DNA from: Micromonospora coxensis
Lineage (GTDB): Bacteria; Actinomycetota; Actinomycetes; Mycobacteriales; Micromonosporaceae
DNA: 64,000 nucleotides
Assembly: GCF_900090295.1 (NCBI RefSeq)
Contig: NZ_LT607753.1
Span: 4,712,001 to 4,776,000, forward strand
Reading direction: 5' to 3'
The notes beneath the pieces were generated by a model that had not been told where the DNA came from, did not search any database, and worked only from the letters and a program-made list of their open reading frames with translations. The first letter of the stretch is position 1. Each line of letters begins with the position of its first letter. This document shows, in pieces, positions 16,791 to 24,768 of this stretch. A program made the position numbers and the translations under genes.

Positions 16791-17678
16791 GTGACGGACG
16801 ACCAGGTGAGACGGATCGGCCCGGGCCCGACCGGTGGCCCCACCCCCCGCATCGCCCGTCACCGGTACCGCCGACGCGGGGTGATCGAATCGGTGACCGC
16901 GCTGGCCTGCCTGCTCGCGGTCGTGGCGTACCTGAACCTCGACACCGATCCGGAGCCGCCCGCCACCGGCGGCGACTTCTCCGCCGGAGAACCCACGGTG
17001 GCCGGTCGCCCCACCGGCCTGCCCGGCACGGTCACCGAGGCGGGCGTCGCCTCACCGGGGCTGAAGCCCCGGCAGCGCCCGCCGTCGCCGAGCCCGTCCC
17101 CTTCGACCAGCCCGATGCCGACCCCGGAGCCGGTCACCCCGGTGCTGACCGTCGCCGAGGCCGAGGTGCCGGCCCTGGTGGACCTGACCGGCCTCGGCAC
17201 CCGCGACTGGGTGCACTGGGGACTGGTCGGTCCCGACCGGACGGTCCGCAAGCGCGACGGCTCCGGCGAGATCCGCGACGAGGGCGGCCGGGGGCAGCGC
17301 GGCACCTACGACACCAACCCCGAGGGGTTCAGCTGGCGTGACGGCGCCCCGGTCGGCTCCGCCGACGCCACCCCGACCGGCACGTACGCCTGCGGCGTCG
17401 GCAACGGGTTCGTCCTGAGCGTGGCCGGCAGCGGCGAACTGCGCACCGTCCACCTCTTCGCCGGGCTCTGGATGTCGCGCGGGCGGCTCGACGTGCGGCT
17501 CTCCACCGGCGGCCCGACCCGGACGCTGCGCCTGGAGGACCCGCACACCAACCACACCGCCCAGTGGGTCATCCGGTTCCGGGCGCCCCGGGGGCAGAAG
17601 CTGCTGATGTCGTGGACCACCGAGCAGACCTTCACCGGCTGCGGCAACGTCGGCGTCCAGGCGGTCGCGCTGCGCTGA
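16791..17678 (+). CDS. Membrane-anchored extracytoplasmic protein, unknown function
   Basis: The 295-residue protein has a basic N-terminus, one membrane segment (about residues 30-50, VIESVTALACLLAVVAYLNL), a Pro/Ser/Thr-rich spacer (about 85-115) and a C-terminal beta-rich domain with the pattern LTGLGTRDWVHWGLVGP, TPTGTYACGVGNGFVLSV and LHVFAGLW-like strands; it ends with a paired Cys in FTGCGNVGV. This last domain resembles a lectin-like module seen in many actinobacterial secreted proteins. GTG at 16791 has GGAG five bases upstream and is preferred to the GTG at 16773. Function unknown. Confidence 0.65.
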   Translation: MTDDQVRRIGPGPTGGPTPRIARHRYRRRGVIESVTALACLLAVVAYLNLDTDPEPPATGGDFSAGEPTVAGRPTGLPGTVTEAGVASPGLKPRQRPPSPSPSPSTSPMPTPEPVTPVLTVAEAEVPALVDLTGLGTRDWVHWGLVGPDRTVRKRDGSGEIRDEGGRGQRGTYDTNPEGFSWRDGAPVGSADATPTGTYACGVGNGFVLSVAGSGELRTVHLFAGLWMSRGRLDVRLSTGGPTRTLRLEDPHTNHTAQWVIRFRAPRGQKLLMSWTTEQTFTGCGNVGVQAVALR

Positions 17679-17792
17679 GCGGCCCCGGGTGCCCCGTGGC
17701 GTTACCTGCGCGGTAATCGACGCCACCCGAGCGCCCGCGCAGAATCGTCCCGAACGGCCCGTGCCGCGGGCCGACGGACACGGGGAGGGACG

Positions 17793-18137
17793 ATGCCCGC
17801 CTTCGCGCTGGCCCACCTGCGCACGCCGCAGATCAACGAGGACGTGCTCGAGTACATCGACCGGATTCAGTCCACTCTCGACCCGTACCAGGGCAGGTTC
17901 CGGGTGCACGGGGCCGAGGTGGAGGTCCTGGAGGGCGACTGGCCGGGGACGGTGGTGATCGTGGAGTTCCCCGACGTGGAACGGGCCCGCGCCTGGTACG
18001 CCTCCCCGGCGTACCAGGAGATCCTGCCGCTGCGTACCCGGCACATCGAGGGCTCGACCCTCATCGTGCAGGGCGTCGACCCGGACTACGACCCGCGCCG
18101 CACCGCCGCCCGGCTGCGCGAGGCGTCCGCCGGTTGA
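17793..18137 (+). CDS. DUF1330 family protein
   Basis: The 114-residue protein shows the dimeric alpha/beta-barrel pattern of DUF1330: an initial strand FALAHLRTP, YIDRIQSTLDPYQGRFRVHG, EVLEGDWPGTVVIVEFPDVERARAWYASPAYQEILPLR, and a final SLIVQG-like strand (STLIVQGVD). Relatives are small ferredoxin-like-fold proteins with no firmly established reaction. The ATG has GGGAGGGAC upstream. It stands alone. Confidence 0.88.
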   Translation: MPAFALAHLRTPQINEDVLEYIDRIQSTLDPYQGRFRVHGAEVEVLEGDWPGTVVIVEFPDVERARAWYASPAYQEILPLRTRHIEGSTLIVQGVDPDYDPRRTAARLREASAG

Positions 18138-18213
18138 CCGGTCACCCGGGCGGGGGAGCGCGCTCCCCTCGGCACGGGAGCCGGCGCGGTCCGGCCGGCG
18201 ACAGGCTGGACCC

Positions 18214-19170
18214 ATGACCTCCCTGTCCACCGCGCACCGCCGGGACCTGCTGCCGTACGCCGTCGGGGCCTGGGCCCTCGGCTACGGCGCCCTCCGTCTC
18301 TTCTGGACCGTGACCGGTCCGCCGGACTTCCCGCCGCTCGGCGTCGACCTGGTGGTCTTCCACGGCTGGCCGGCGGTGGCGCTCTGCGTCGCCGCCGGGC
18401 TGGTCGCCGTGGCGTTGGCCCGGGCCCGGCGCTGGCGCCCGGCGCTGGCGGTCGCCGGATGGGCGGTCTGCGCGGCGCTCGTGGCCGCCTGCGCGCTGCT
18501 GCTGCTCGACGTGGTGGGGCTGCTGATCCTCCAGCCGTTCGCGCCGTCCACCGCCGGTGCGGTGGCCGGCCGGCTGGGCGCGCTCACCGGCGCGGTGCTG
18601 CTGCACCTGGCGCTGCTGGCGCACCGCCGCCGGTTCCGGGGCGACTGCGCGGGGTGCGGGCGGACCGGTCCGGTGACCGGGCGGCCGGTGGAGGTGCCGG
18701 GCTGGGCGCGGATCGCCGCCTGGGTCGCGGTGGCCGGTTGCCTGGTGCGGCTGGCCGCCCAGGTGGCGGTGGGCTTCGACGACGTGCCGCTGGCGCAGGG
18801 AGCCTCGATGGTCGCCTTCGAGGTGGGCTTCCTGCTCGCCGGGGTGCTGCTGCCGCTGGCGCTGGTGCACTCCTGGGGACGGGTCTGGCCGGTCTGGGTG
18901 CCGCTGCTGGCCGGCCGGCGCGTCCCCCGCCTGCTGCTGCTCGTGCCGGCCGCCGTCTTCTCGGTCGGCCTGGTCGGCTACTTCGGCGTCAGTCTGGGCC
19001 AGCTCGCCGTGCAGACGGCCACCGGCACCTTCGACGGCGAGGGACGCTACCCGCCGGCCTTCTTCTGGACCGCCGAGCTGGGCTACTGGGTGTGGGGCTG
19101 GGGCCTGGGCCTCGCGGCCCTCGACCACCACCTGCGGACCCGGCGACGGTGCCCACGCTGCGGACGGTGA
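18214..19170 (+). CDS. Polytopic membrane protein with zinc-ribbon-like Cys pairs
   Basis: The 318-residue protein has about eight membrane segments. A cytosolic loop near residues 145-152 carries CAGCGRTG and the extreme C-terminus is RRRCPRCGR, so two CxxCG knuckles could together bind a metal. I know no function for this actinobacterial family. It ends 35 bp before the convergent D,D-carboxypeptidase gene; a GC-rich hairpin (about 19177-19196) lies in the gap. Confidence 0.7.
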   Translation: MTSLSTAHRRDLLPYAVGAWALGYGALRLFWTVTGPPDFPPLGVDLVVFHGWPAVALCVAAGLVAVALARARRWRPALAVAGWAVCAALVAACALLLLDVVGLLILQPFAPSTAGAVAGRLGALTGAVLLHLALLAHRRRFRGDCAGCGRTGPVTGRPVEVPGWARIAAWVAVAGCLVRLAAQVAVGFDDVPLAQGASMVAFEVGFLLAGVLLPLALVHSWGRVWPVWVPLLAGRRVPRLLLLVPAAVFSVGLVGYFGVSLGQLAVQTATGTFDGEGRYPPAFFWTAELGYWVWGWGLGLAALDHHLRTRRRCPRCGR

Positions 19171-19204
19171 CGGGACCCCGCACGGGCGGGGCCCCGGCAC
19201 CGGC

Positions 19205-20788
19205 TCAGCAGACGATCGGCTTCACCCAGGAACACTCCCGGCCCTCCGGGACCCGGGGCGTCTGCGGCGCCGTCGGCGGCGCCACCCGCGCCGTGGTCGG
19301 GCTCTTCTCGGTGTACGACGCCAGCGCGATGGCGACCTGGTCCTCCAGCGCCTTCACCGACGAGGCGAGGTAGTTGTTGAACACCACGGAGAAGGCGAGC
19401 AGCCGGCCGTCGGCGTCGGTGACGTAACCGGAGAGGCTGGACACCCCGGTGAGGCTGCCGGTCTTGGCGTGCACGTTGCCGGCGGCCGGGGTGCCGCGCA
19501 TCCGGCTGCGCAGCGTGCCGCCGACGAAGCGGTCGGCGTCGCCGGCGACCGGCAGGGCGGCGTACCAGGTGTCGAACCACGGCTCCTGCCGCACGGCGGT
19601 GAGCAGCGCGACGAACTCCGCCGGCGGGACCATGGTGCGTCGGGAGAGCCCGGAGCCGTCGCGTTGGCGCAGCGTGCCGGTGTCCATGCCGGTGTCGGCG
19701 ACGTATTCGCTGATCGCGGCGAGCCCGGCCGACCAGGTGCCGGAGCCGGAGATGATCCGGCCGACCTCCTTGGTCAGCACCTCGGCGTGCCCGTTGTTGG
19801 ACAGCTTCAGAAACGGCACCATCAGCTCGGCGAGGGTCATCGAGTCGTGCCGGGCGACGGCGGTCGCGTCCGGCGGGGTGGCCCGGCCGAGCACGGTCCG
19901 CCCGAGCACCCGTACGCCGTGCCGGCGCAGCGCCGCGCGGAACACGTCGGCGGCGTACCCGGTGGGCTCCCAGACGGTCGTCCAGTCGCTCTCCGGCTCC
20001 GCACCGAGGGCGATCCGGCCGGTGACCACCACGGTGTTGGTGCCGTGCTCGCGCTCGAAGGAGATCGTCGTGTCCCCCTCGGCGACCGTCTCGGCCCGGT
20101 TGTCGATGCGCAGCCAGCCGTTGGGCGGGGTCATGGTGACCACCGGGGGAGCGCCGGGGGTGTCGGCCGGGGCGGCGTGCACGATCACGGTGCCGGCGTC
20201 GTAGTCGGTGTCCGGCGCGACGGTCAACGCGGAGACCTGCGCCGCGTAGTAGTACGGCTGGTCGTCCCAGGCCCAGTCCGGGCCGAGGCGGGTGCGGTCG
20301 TAGCGGGTGTCGTCGGCGACCAGGTTGCCCGTGACCACCCGTACGCCGTCCGCCGCGACCTGGGCGGCGAGCGCGTCGTAGTCGGCGGCGAGCATCGTCG
20401 GGTCGCCGCCGCCGCGCAGGTACAGGTCGCCGGAGAGCAGGCCGGCGCGGCGCTGCCCGGCGGCCCGTACGTCGGTGGTGAACCGGTGTCCCGGGCCGAG
20501 CAGCTCCAGCGCGGCGGTCGAGGTGAGCAGCTTGGTGTTGGACGCGGGCACCAGCCGGCGGTGGCCGTTGCGGTCGTACAGGGTCCGACCGGTGGCGGTG
20601 TCCACCACGACCACTCCGGCCTGCGCGTCGGTCAGCCGGGCGTCGGCGAGGATCGCGTCGATGGTGGCGTGCAGCCGGGTCGCCGCCGGGGTGGGTGACT
20701 CGGCGGTGGCGGGAAGCGCGCCGGCGGCGGCCACGGTGGCGGCGAGCGTCACCAGCGCCAGGCTCCGGAGGAAGAGACGACGATGCAT
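19205..20788 (-). CDS. dacB: D-alanyl-D-alanine carboxypeptidase/endopeptidase, PBP4 family (S13)
   Basis: The 527-residue protein has a signal peptide (SLALVTLAATVAAAGALPATA) and the three penicillin-binding motifs: SxxK in PASNTKLLTS (S83, K86), SxN in LKLSNNGHAE, and KTG in VHAKTGSLTG. The long insert between SxxK and SxN (about 200 residues) is typical of the PBP4/S13 class. It trims or cleaves peptidoglycan cross-links outside the membrane. The upstream 88-bp region is AT-rich and contains the imperfect inverted repeat TGAAGATTTCC (20804-20814) / GGTTTTCTTCA (20838-20848). Confidence 0.92.
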   Translation of the reverse strand: MHRRLFLRSLALVTLAATVAAAGALPATAESPTPAATRLHATIDAILADARLTDAQAGVVVVDTATGRTLYDRNGHRRLVPASNTKLLTSTAALELLGPGHRFTTDVRAAGQRRAGLLSGDLYLRGGGDPTMLAADYDALAAQVAADGVRVVTGNLVADDTRYDRTRLGPDWAWDDQPYYYAAQVSALTVAPDTDYDAGTVIVHAAPADTPGAPPVVTMTPPNGWLRIDNRAETVAEGDTTISFEREHGTNTVVVTGRIALGAEPESDWTTVWEPTGYAADVFRAALRRHGVRVLGRTVLGRATPPDATAVARHDSMTLAELMVPFLKLSNNGHAEVLTKEVGRIISGSGTWSAGLAAISEYVADTGMDTGTLRQRDGSGLSRRTMVPPAEFVALLTAVRQEPWFDTWYAALPVAGDADRFVGGTLRSRMRGTPAAGNVHAKTGSLTGVSSLSGYVTDADGRLLAFSVVFNNYLASSVKALEDQVAIALASYTEKSPTTARVAPPTAPQTPRVPEGRECSWVKPIVC

Positions 20789-20876
20789 GCGTCGACGCTG
20801 CCATGAAGATTTCCACCGGACAAGACCTCAGCGCGAAGGTTTTCTTCAAATAGGGGTTGCGTGCCGGTGGCGTCGC

Positions 20877-21617
20877 TCAGGCGGGGTGTCCCCCGACGTC
20901 GGGTCGGCGCGGCCCGGTCGGCTCCTCCGGCTCGCCCCGGTAGCGCGGGTTGCGCTTGGTGACCAGTGGGGCGACCAGCGCGGCCAGGGCCCCGCCCAGC
21001 AGCGGGAAGACGACGAAGAGCCAGAGTTGGCGCAGTGCCTGGCCGCCCTCGAAGAGGGCCGGCCCGAAGGACCGGGCCGGGTTGACCGACGTGCCGTCCA
21101 GGGTGACGCCCACCAGGTGTGCCGTGGCCAGCGCGAGACCGATCGCCAACCCGGCGAACCCGGCGTGTTCGGACCGGCTCGTCACCACCAGCACCACCAG
21201 GACGAAGAAGAACGTGAGCACCGTCTCCAACACCGCGGCGCCACCGGCGTTGATGTGCTCGCCGTACCCGTTGCTGCCCAACGCGCCGGTCTGGTCGACG
21301 ACGTCGCCCCAGCGCACCAGCGCCCAGATCACGAAGCTCGCCACTGTGGCACCGACGAACTGGGCGATCCAGTACGCGATCGCACCCACCAGGGAGATCT
21401 TCCCGGAGAGCAGCACCCCGAGCGTCACCGCCGGGTTGACGTGGCTGCCGGAGAGCGGACCGATCGTGTAGACCAGCGCCAGCATCACGAACCCGAAGGC
21501 GAGCGCCACCACCACGACCCCGCCCTGCACGCGGGCGAAGACGGCGCTGCCCACGCCGAAGAAGACCAACAGCAGTGAGCCGAGGAACTCGGCGGCGTAC
21601 CTTCTGGTGTCCTCCAT
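20877..21617 (-). CDS. Aquaporin (MIP family)
   Basis: The 246-residue channel has six membrane spans and both NPA boxes, SGSHVNPAVTLG and GTSVNPARSFGP; the Arg after the second box is the selectivity-filter residue. The N-terminus RRYAAEFLGSLLLVFFGVGS is typical of AqpZ-like proteins. The short C-tail is charged and Pro-rich. Water or small neutral solutes would be the cargo; AqpZ-type water channel is more likely than a glycerol facilitator, judging from length. It is a single gene. Confidence 0.9.
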   Translation of the reverse strand: MEDTRRYAAEFLGSLLLVFFGVGSAVFARVQGGVVVVALAFGFVMLALVYTIGPLSGSHVNPAVTLGVLLSGKISLVGAIAYWIAQFVGATVASFVIWALVRWGDVVDQTGALGSNGYGEHINAGGAAVLETVLTFFFVLVVLVVTSRSEHAGFAGLAIGLALATAHLVGVTLDGTSVNPARSFGPALFEGGQALRQLWLFVVFPLLGGALAALVAPLVTKRNPRYRGEPEEPTGPRRPDVGGHPA

Positions 21618-21849
21618 GACCTCAGCGTATGGACGATCACGGGGTTGAGGAGCGGAAACGTCGAGCCGCCGGGCCCGCTCCCACCGACCGCGCTCTATTT
21701 GACGGACGGCCGCCCAGGGGGCACGGTGGTCGTAGGGGGACCGTGGAGTGTGCCCCGATTCGCCGGGCGACGGCCGTTCTCCGCCGTCGGATGCGCGCCT
21801 GTTCTCCGTGGCGCGGTGCCCGATCCCCGACCTCATGAGGGAGTTCGTC

Positions 21850-22131
21850 ATGCTCACCATGACCGACAATGCCGTGCTCGTGATCCGTGACCTCGCCGCG
21901 CAGCAGGACGTGTCGCAGGACGGCGGTCTGCGCATCGCCGCCGACACCGAGGCCGGCTCGCTCACCGTCGAGCTGGTGTCCCAGCCCGCGCAGGGTGACC
22001 AGGTCGTCGACAACCAGGGCGCCCGGATCTTCCTCGACTCCGACGCCGCCGAGCTGCTCCACGACACCTCCGTCGACGCCAGCGTCGGCGACGACGGCGT
22101 CGTGCAGTTCGGCTTCACCGAGAAGGAGTGA
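21850..22131 (+). CDS. HesB/IscA-like small protein lacking cysteines
   Basis: The 93-residue protein follows the HesB/IscA fold pattern (AVLVIRDLAAQ, GGLRIAADTE, SLTVELVSQPAQGDQVVDNQGARIFLDSDAAELL, VQFGF), but it contains no cysteine at all, while true A-type carriers need three. It therefore should not bind an Fe-S cluster in the known way. Such Cys-less relatives are common in actinomycetes and of unknown role. The ATG at 21850 has GGGAG six bases upstream. Its stop is one base from the stop of the convergent Beta-family gene. Confidence 0.75.
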   Translation: MLTMTDNAVLVIRDLAAQQDVSQDGGLRIAADTEAGSLTVELVSQPAQGDQVVDNQGARIFLDSDAAELLHDTSVDASVGDDGVVQFGFTEKE

Positions 22132-22132
22132 C

Positions 22133-23224
22133 TCACCCGGCCCGGCGGGTCTCGCCACCCCGGTGCGGCCGGCCGGGCCGACCGCGCTCCTCGTCGCCGC
22201 CCCAACGGCCGGACCGCCGGTCGCCGGCGGGCCGGGTCAGCGCGGCCAGCACGTGCGCCAGGTGGTGCGAGGTGCTCCACGCCGTCCAGTTCGCCGCGGA
22301 CCCGGCCCCGGCCACCCGCCGCGCCCGGCGCAGCAGCTCGTGGTCGCCCCAGGAGAAGCCGGCGCCCGTCGCCGGCCAGTGCGGGGCGGTCACCAGCGTC
22401 CGGCACAGGTCGGCGAAGCGCTCGTCGCCCCGGCCGCCCCGGCGGGACCACCGGTAGACCCACCACGCCGTCTCCGTCGTGTACCGGACGGTGGGGACCC
22501 GGTCGCCGGGCACCTCGCCGCCGGGCGCGGCCGGCGCGACGCCGTAGTCGCCGTAACCGACCCCCAGGTCGGCCAGCCGCTCCCAGAGCAGCCAGTCCCA
22601 GCGGTCGAGGCGTACCGGCTCGTCGGTGGGGAGCCGGTGCACCGTGGGCGGCATGCCGCCGGCCGCCACCGTCACCGAGCGCCAGGCGTGCCGGCGGGAC
22701 CACTCCACCAGCCGTCGCACCCGGGGCTCGGTCACCCGCAGATCGGCCGGACAGCAGACGTCTCCGGCGTCGACGAGCAGGTCGCACTGCTCCGGCACCA
22801 GCCGGGCGTACCGCCAGATCCGCTCCGCGGCGGTGGTGGCGTCCGGGCCGGCCCGGTCCCGGCCGGCCCGCAGCCGGACCACCGCGCGCCGGGTGTACGC
22901 CTGCGCCGCCACCCCGTGCGCCACCAGCCGCCGGTCGCTCTCCGCGAGCCCGATCACCGGCACCACCGGTACGCCCCAGCGGACCAGCTCCGTCTCCGGG
23001 GTGTCGGGCAGCGCGGAGACGTCGAGCGCGGGGACGAGCCCGGCCGGCAGCCGGCCGAGCAGCTCGACGAGGTGACCGTCGACGGTGGAGACACAGAGGA
23101 CCGGAGCGAGCAGTGGAGCCGTGGCGCTGTCCAGATGACCCAGCGCCTCCAGCTCACCCCGTCGGCTGGCGAGGATGGGGCGGTAGACCGGTTCCGCCAC
23201 CCGACCCCCGTGGGCGGGCACCAT
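22133..23224 (-). CDS. Beta family protein (T4 beta-protein-like)
   Basis: The 363-residue protein opens with YRPILASRRGELEALGHLD and continues with WGVPVVPVIGLAESD and a C-terminal WWVYRWSRRG..RFADLCRTLV region followed by HHLAHVLAAL, the layout of the Beta_protein family named after a phage T4 protein. The family often occurs next to sce7725/sce7726-type genes of suspected phage-defence loci, but here it is solitary. There is no signal or membrane segment. The ATG at 23224 lacks a ribosome site; a GTG eight codons later is an alternative. It converges on the HesB-like gene with one base between. Confidence 0.7.
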   Translation of the reverse strand: MVPAHGGRVAEPVYRPILASRRGELEALGHLDSATAPLLAPVLCVSTVDGHLVELLGRLPAGLVPALDVSALPDTPETELVRWGVPVVPVIGLAESDRRLVAHGVAAQAYTRRAVVRLRAGRDRAGPDATTAAERIWRYARLVPEQCDLLVDAGDVCCPADLRVTEPRVRRLVEWSRRHAWRSVTVAAGGMPPTVHRLPTDEPVRLDRWDWLLWERLADLGVGYGDYGVAPAAPGGEVPGDRVPTVRYTTETAWWVYRWSRRGGRGDERFADLCRTLVTAPHWPATGAGFSWGDHELLRRARRVAGAGSAANWTAWSTSHHLAHVLAALTRPAGDRRSGRWGGDEERGRPGRPHRGGETRRAG

Positions 23225-23626
23225 ACTTCAATCTACCGGGACATTCGCCCTCGTCACAGGGTTTCGACCGGATCGGTGCCCGGCGCCGCGCACCGATCCG
23301 GGGCGACGCGCACACCGGACGTCCACACCGGACACCCGCGACCTTGGCGCGTCCCGGCGTCCGCCGACCCCCGCCTTTCTCGGCGGGGCCGTGGTGGAAC
23401 AGTCCGGCGCGGCCGGCCGATGGCGGCCGGATGCCCCCATTCTTCGGCCGCGCGCCCGTCGGTGACTGCGTTTTCGCAGCTCAAACGGGGTGCCTGTCGG
23501 GCACCTGACAGTTTTCGACTGGTCACCCGAGCCCCGGCCGGCATAGGTTCGGAAGGGAAGCCGCGTCGGTCATCGCTGATCGGCTCCCTGAGTCGCTGCC
23601 GGCTCCACGGCCGGTGGAGGAGTGTC
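23225..23626. promoter_or_regulatory. Divergent intergenic region with hairpin and direct repeat
   Basis: The 402-bp gap holds a perfect 12-bp hairpin, CCGGATCGGTGC (23268-23279) against 23290-23301, close to the Beta-family gene start, and two copies of CACACCGGAC in a row (about 23310-23332). A CTGTC/GACAG repeat lies near 23496-23513 ahead of the + strand gene. No reading frame there looks real. Confidence 0.45.
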
Positions 23627-24034
23627 ATGTCCAGCACCAACCCCCGGCGGAGGCAGGCCACCCAGCCCGTGCCCTGCCAGGACGACGTCACCCGCGCCGA
23701 CGCCCAACTGGCCACCGACCGGCCCGTCGGCCTGCCCTGGTCGGCCCGCGCGCTCTACGCCGTGGTGAACGCCGACGGCGCCCTGGCCCGGGGGCTCGGC
23801 GCCGCCTCGTCGGCCAAGCTCGCCACCGGGATGTACCAGGTGGTCTTCGACCAGGACGTGTCCGCCGCCGCCTACGTGGGGACCCTGGGGCTGTCGGGCG
23901 CCGCCGGCGTCGCGGCCTCCGGCGCGATCACCGTCGCCGGGCGTACCGGAATCCCGAACGGGGTGTTCGTCAAGACGTTCGCCGGGGACGGGAGCGCCGC
24001 GGACCGCTCGTTCCACCTGGCGGTGCTGGCCTGA
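23627..24034 (+). CDS. Conserved-looking small protein, unknown function
   Basis: The ATG has GGAGGA seven bases upstream, giving a 135-residue soluble protein. After a basic, disordered start it has a Gly/Ala/Val-rich beta-type domain: ALYAVVNADGALARG, TGMYQVVFDQDVSAAAYVGTLG, ASGAITVAGRTGIPNGVFVKTF, RSFHLAVLA. The strand pattern suggests a small beta-sandwich like those in phage tail or collagen-like trimer proteins, but I cannot name the family. A bulged hairpin (24049-24093) with a 7-bp ACGACCC core follows as likely terminator. Confidence 0.65.
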   Translation: MSSTNPRRRQATQPVPCQDDVTRADAQLATDRPVGLPWSARALYAVVNADGALARGLGAASSAKLATGMYQVVFDQDVSAAAYVGTLGLSGAAGVAASGAITVAGRTGIPNGVFVKTFAGDGSAADRSFHLAVLA

Positions 24035-24048
24035 AACTTTCCGGGAAG

Positions 24049-24093
24049 AGCGCACGGCGCCGCACGACCCCTGGGTCGTCGCGTCGCCGCGCT
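24049..24093 (+). terminator. Hairpin terminator after small unknown gene
   Basis: ACGACCC (24064-24070) pairs with GGGTCGT (24073-24079), and flanking AGCGC...GCGCT sequences extend the stem with a small bulge. It begins 15 bases after the stop codon of the preceding gene. Confidence 0.5.
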
Positions 24094-24281
24094 CCGGCCG
24101 TCTCCCACCACCGCAGCCATCCGGCGGTACGCCGGCGGGGACCTGGCCCATCCGACGCGGTACGCGCCGGTCTGGGGTGGTCGATGCCCGTTCCGTCGCG
24201 GGTCAAACCTGACCGGGGTGAGGAATCGCGCCATCTGCCGGTACCGGCGTGACCGGTGCCCGCGCCGGGTATGAGCGCGCC

Positions 24282-24674
24282 ATGGAGCATTTCACGATCG
24301 CGACCGTCGCCCAGAAGAGCCCGGACTTCCGCCGGGTGCTCTGGACCGGCGAGAAGACCCAGTTGGTGATCATGACCATCCCGCCCGGTGGGGAGATCGG
24401 CGAGGAGGTCCACGAGGGGATCGACCAGATCCTGACCTTCGTCAGCGGCACCGGCGAGGCCCGGGTCGCCGGGGAGACGAAGGAGGTCGCCCAGGGCGAC
24501 CTGGTGGTCGTGCCGGCCGGGACGAAGCACAACTTCGTCAACACCGGCCCGAACCCGCTGGTCCTCTACACCGTGTACGGCCCGCCGGAGCACGCCGACC
24601 AGGTGGTGCACCGGACCAAGGAGGAGGCCGACGCGGCCGAGGCCGCCGGCGAGGACGAGCCGCCGACGTCCTGA
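24282..24674 (+). CDS. Cupin-domain protein
   Basis: The 130-residue protein is a single cupin barrel: motif 1 is GGEIGEEVHEGIDQILTFVSG and motif 2 is GDLVVVPAGTKHNFVN, which supply the metal ligands. The C-terminus is an acidic helix rich in Glu/Ala. Close relatives are annotated as mannose-6-phosphate-isomerase-like, but a single-domain cupin of this size is probably a small-molecule-binding or simple metalloenzyme. I took the ATG at 24282 (MEHFTIATV) over a GTG-proximal start at 24249. Confidence 0.85.
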   Translation: MEHFTIATVAQKSPDFRRVLWTGEKTQLVIMTIPPGGEIGEEVHEGIDQILTFVSGTGEARVAGETKEVAQGDLVVVPAGTKHNFVNTGPNPLVLYTVYGPPEHADQVVHRTKEEADAAEAAGEDEPPTS

Positions 24675-24768
24675 CGCGGACGCGGGCCGGCTCGGTGCGG
24701 GCCGGCCCGGACAGCGCCTGTACACCTCCGCCGGGTCTGATCCCGCTCCGCCCGGGTACCCGGGCCGG

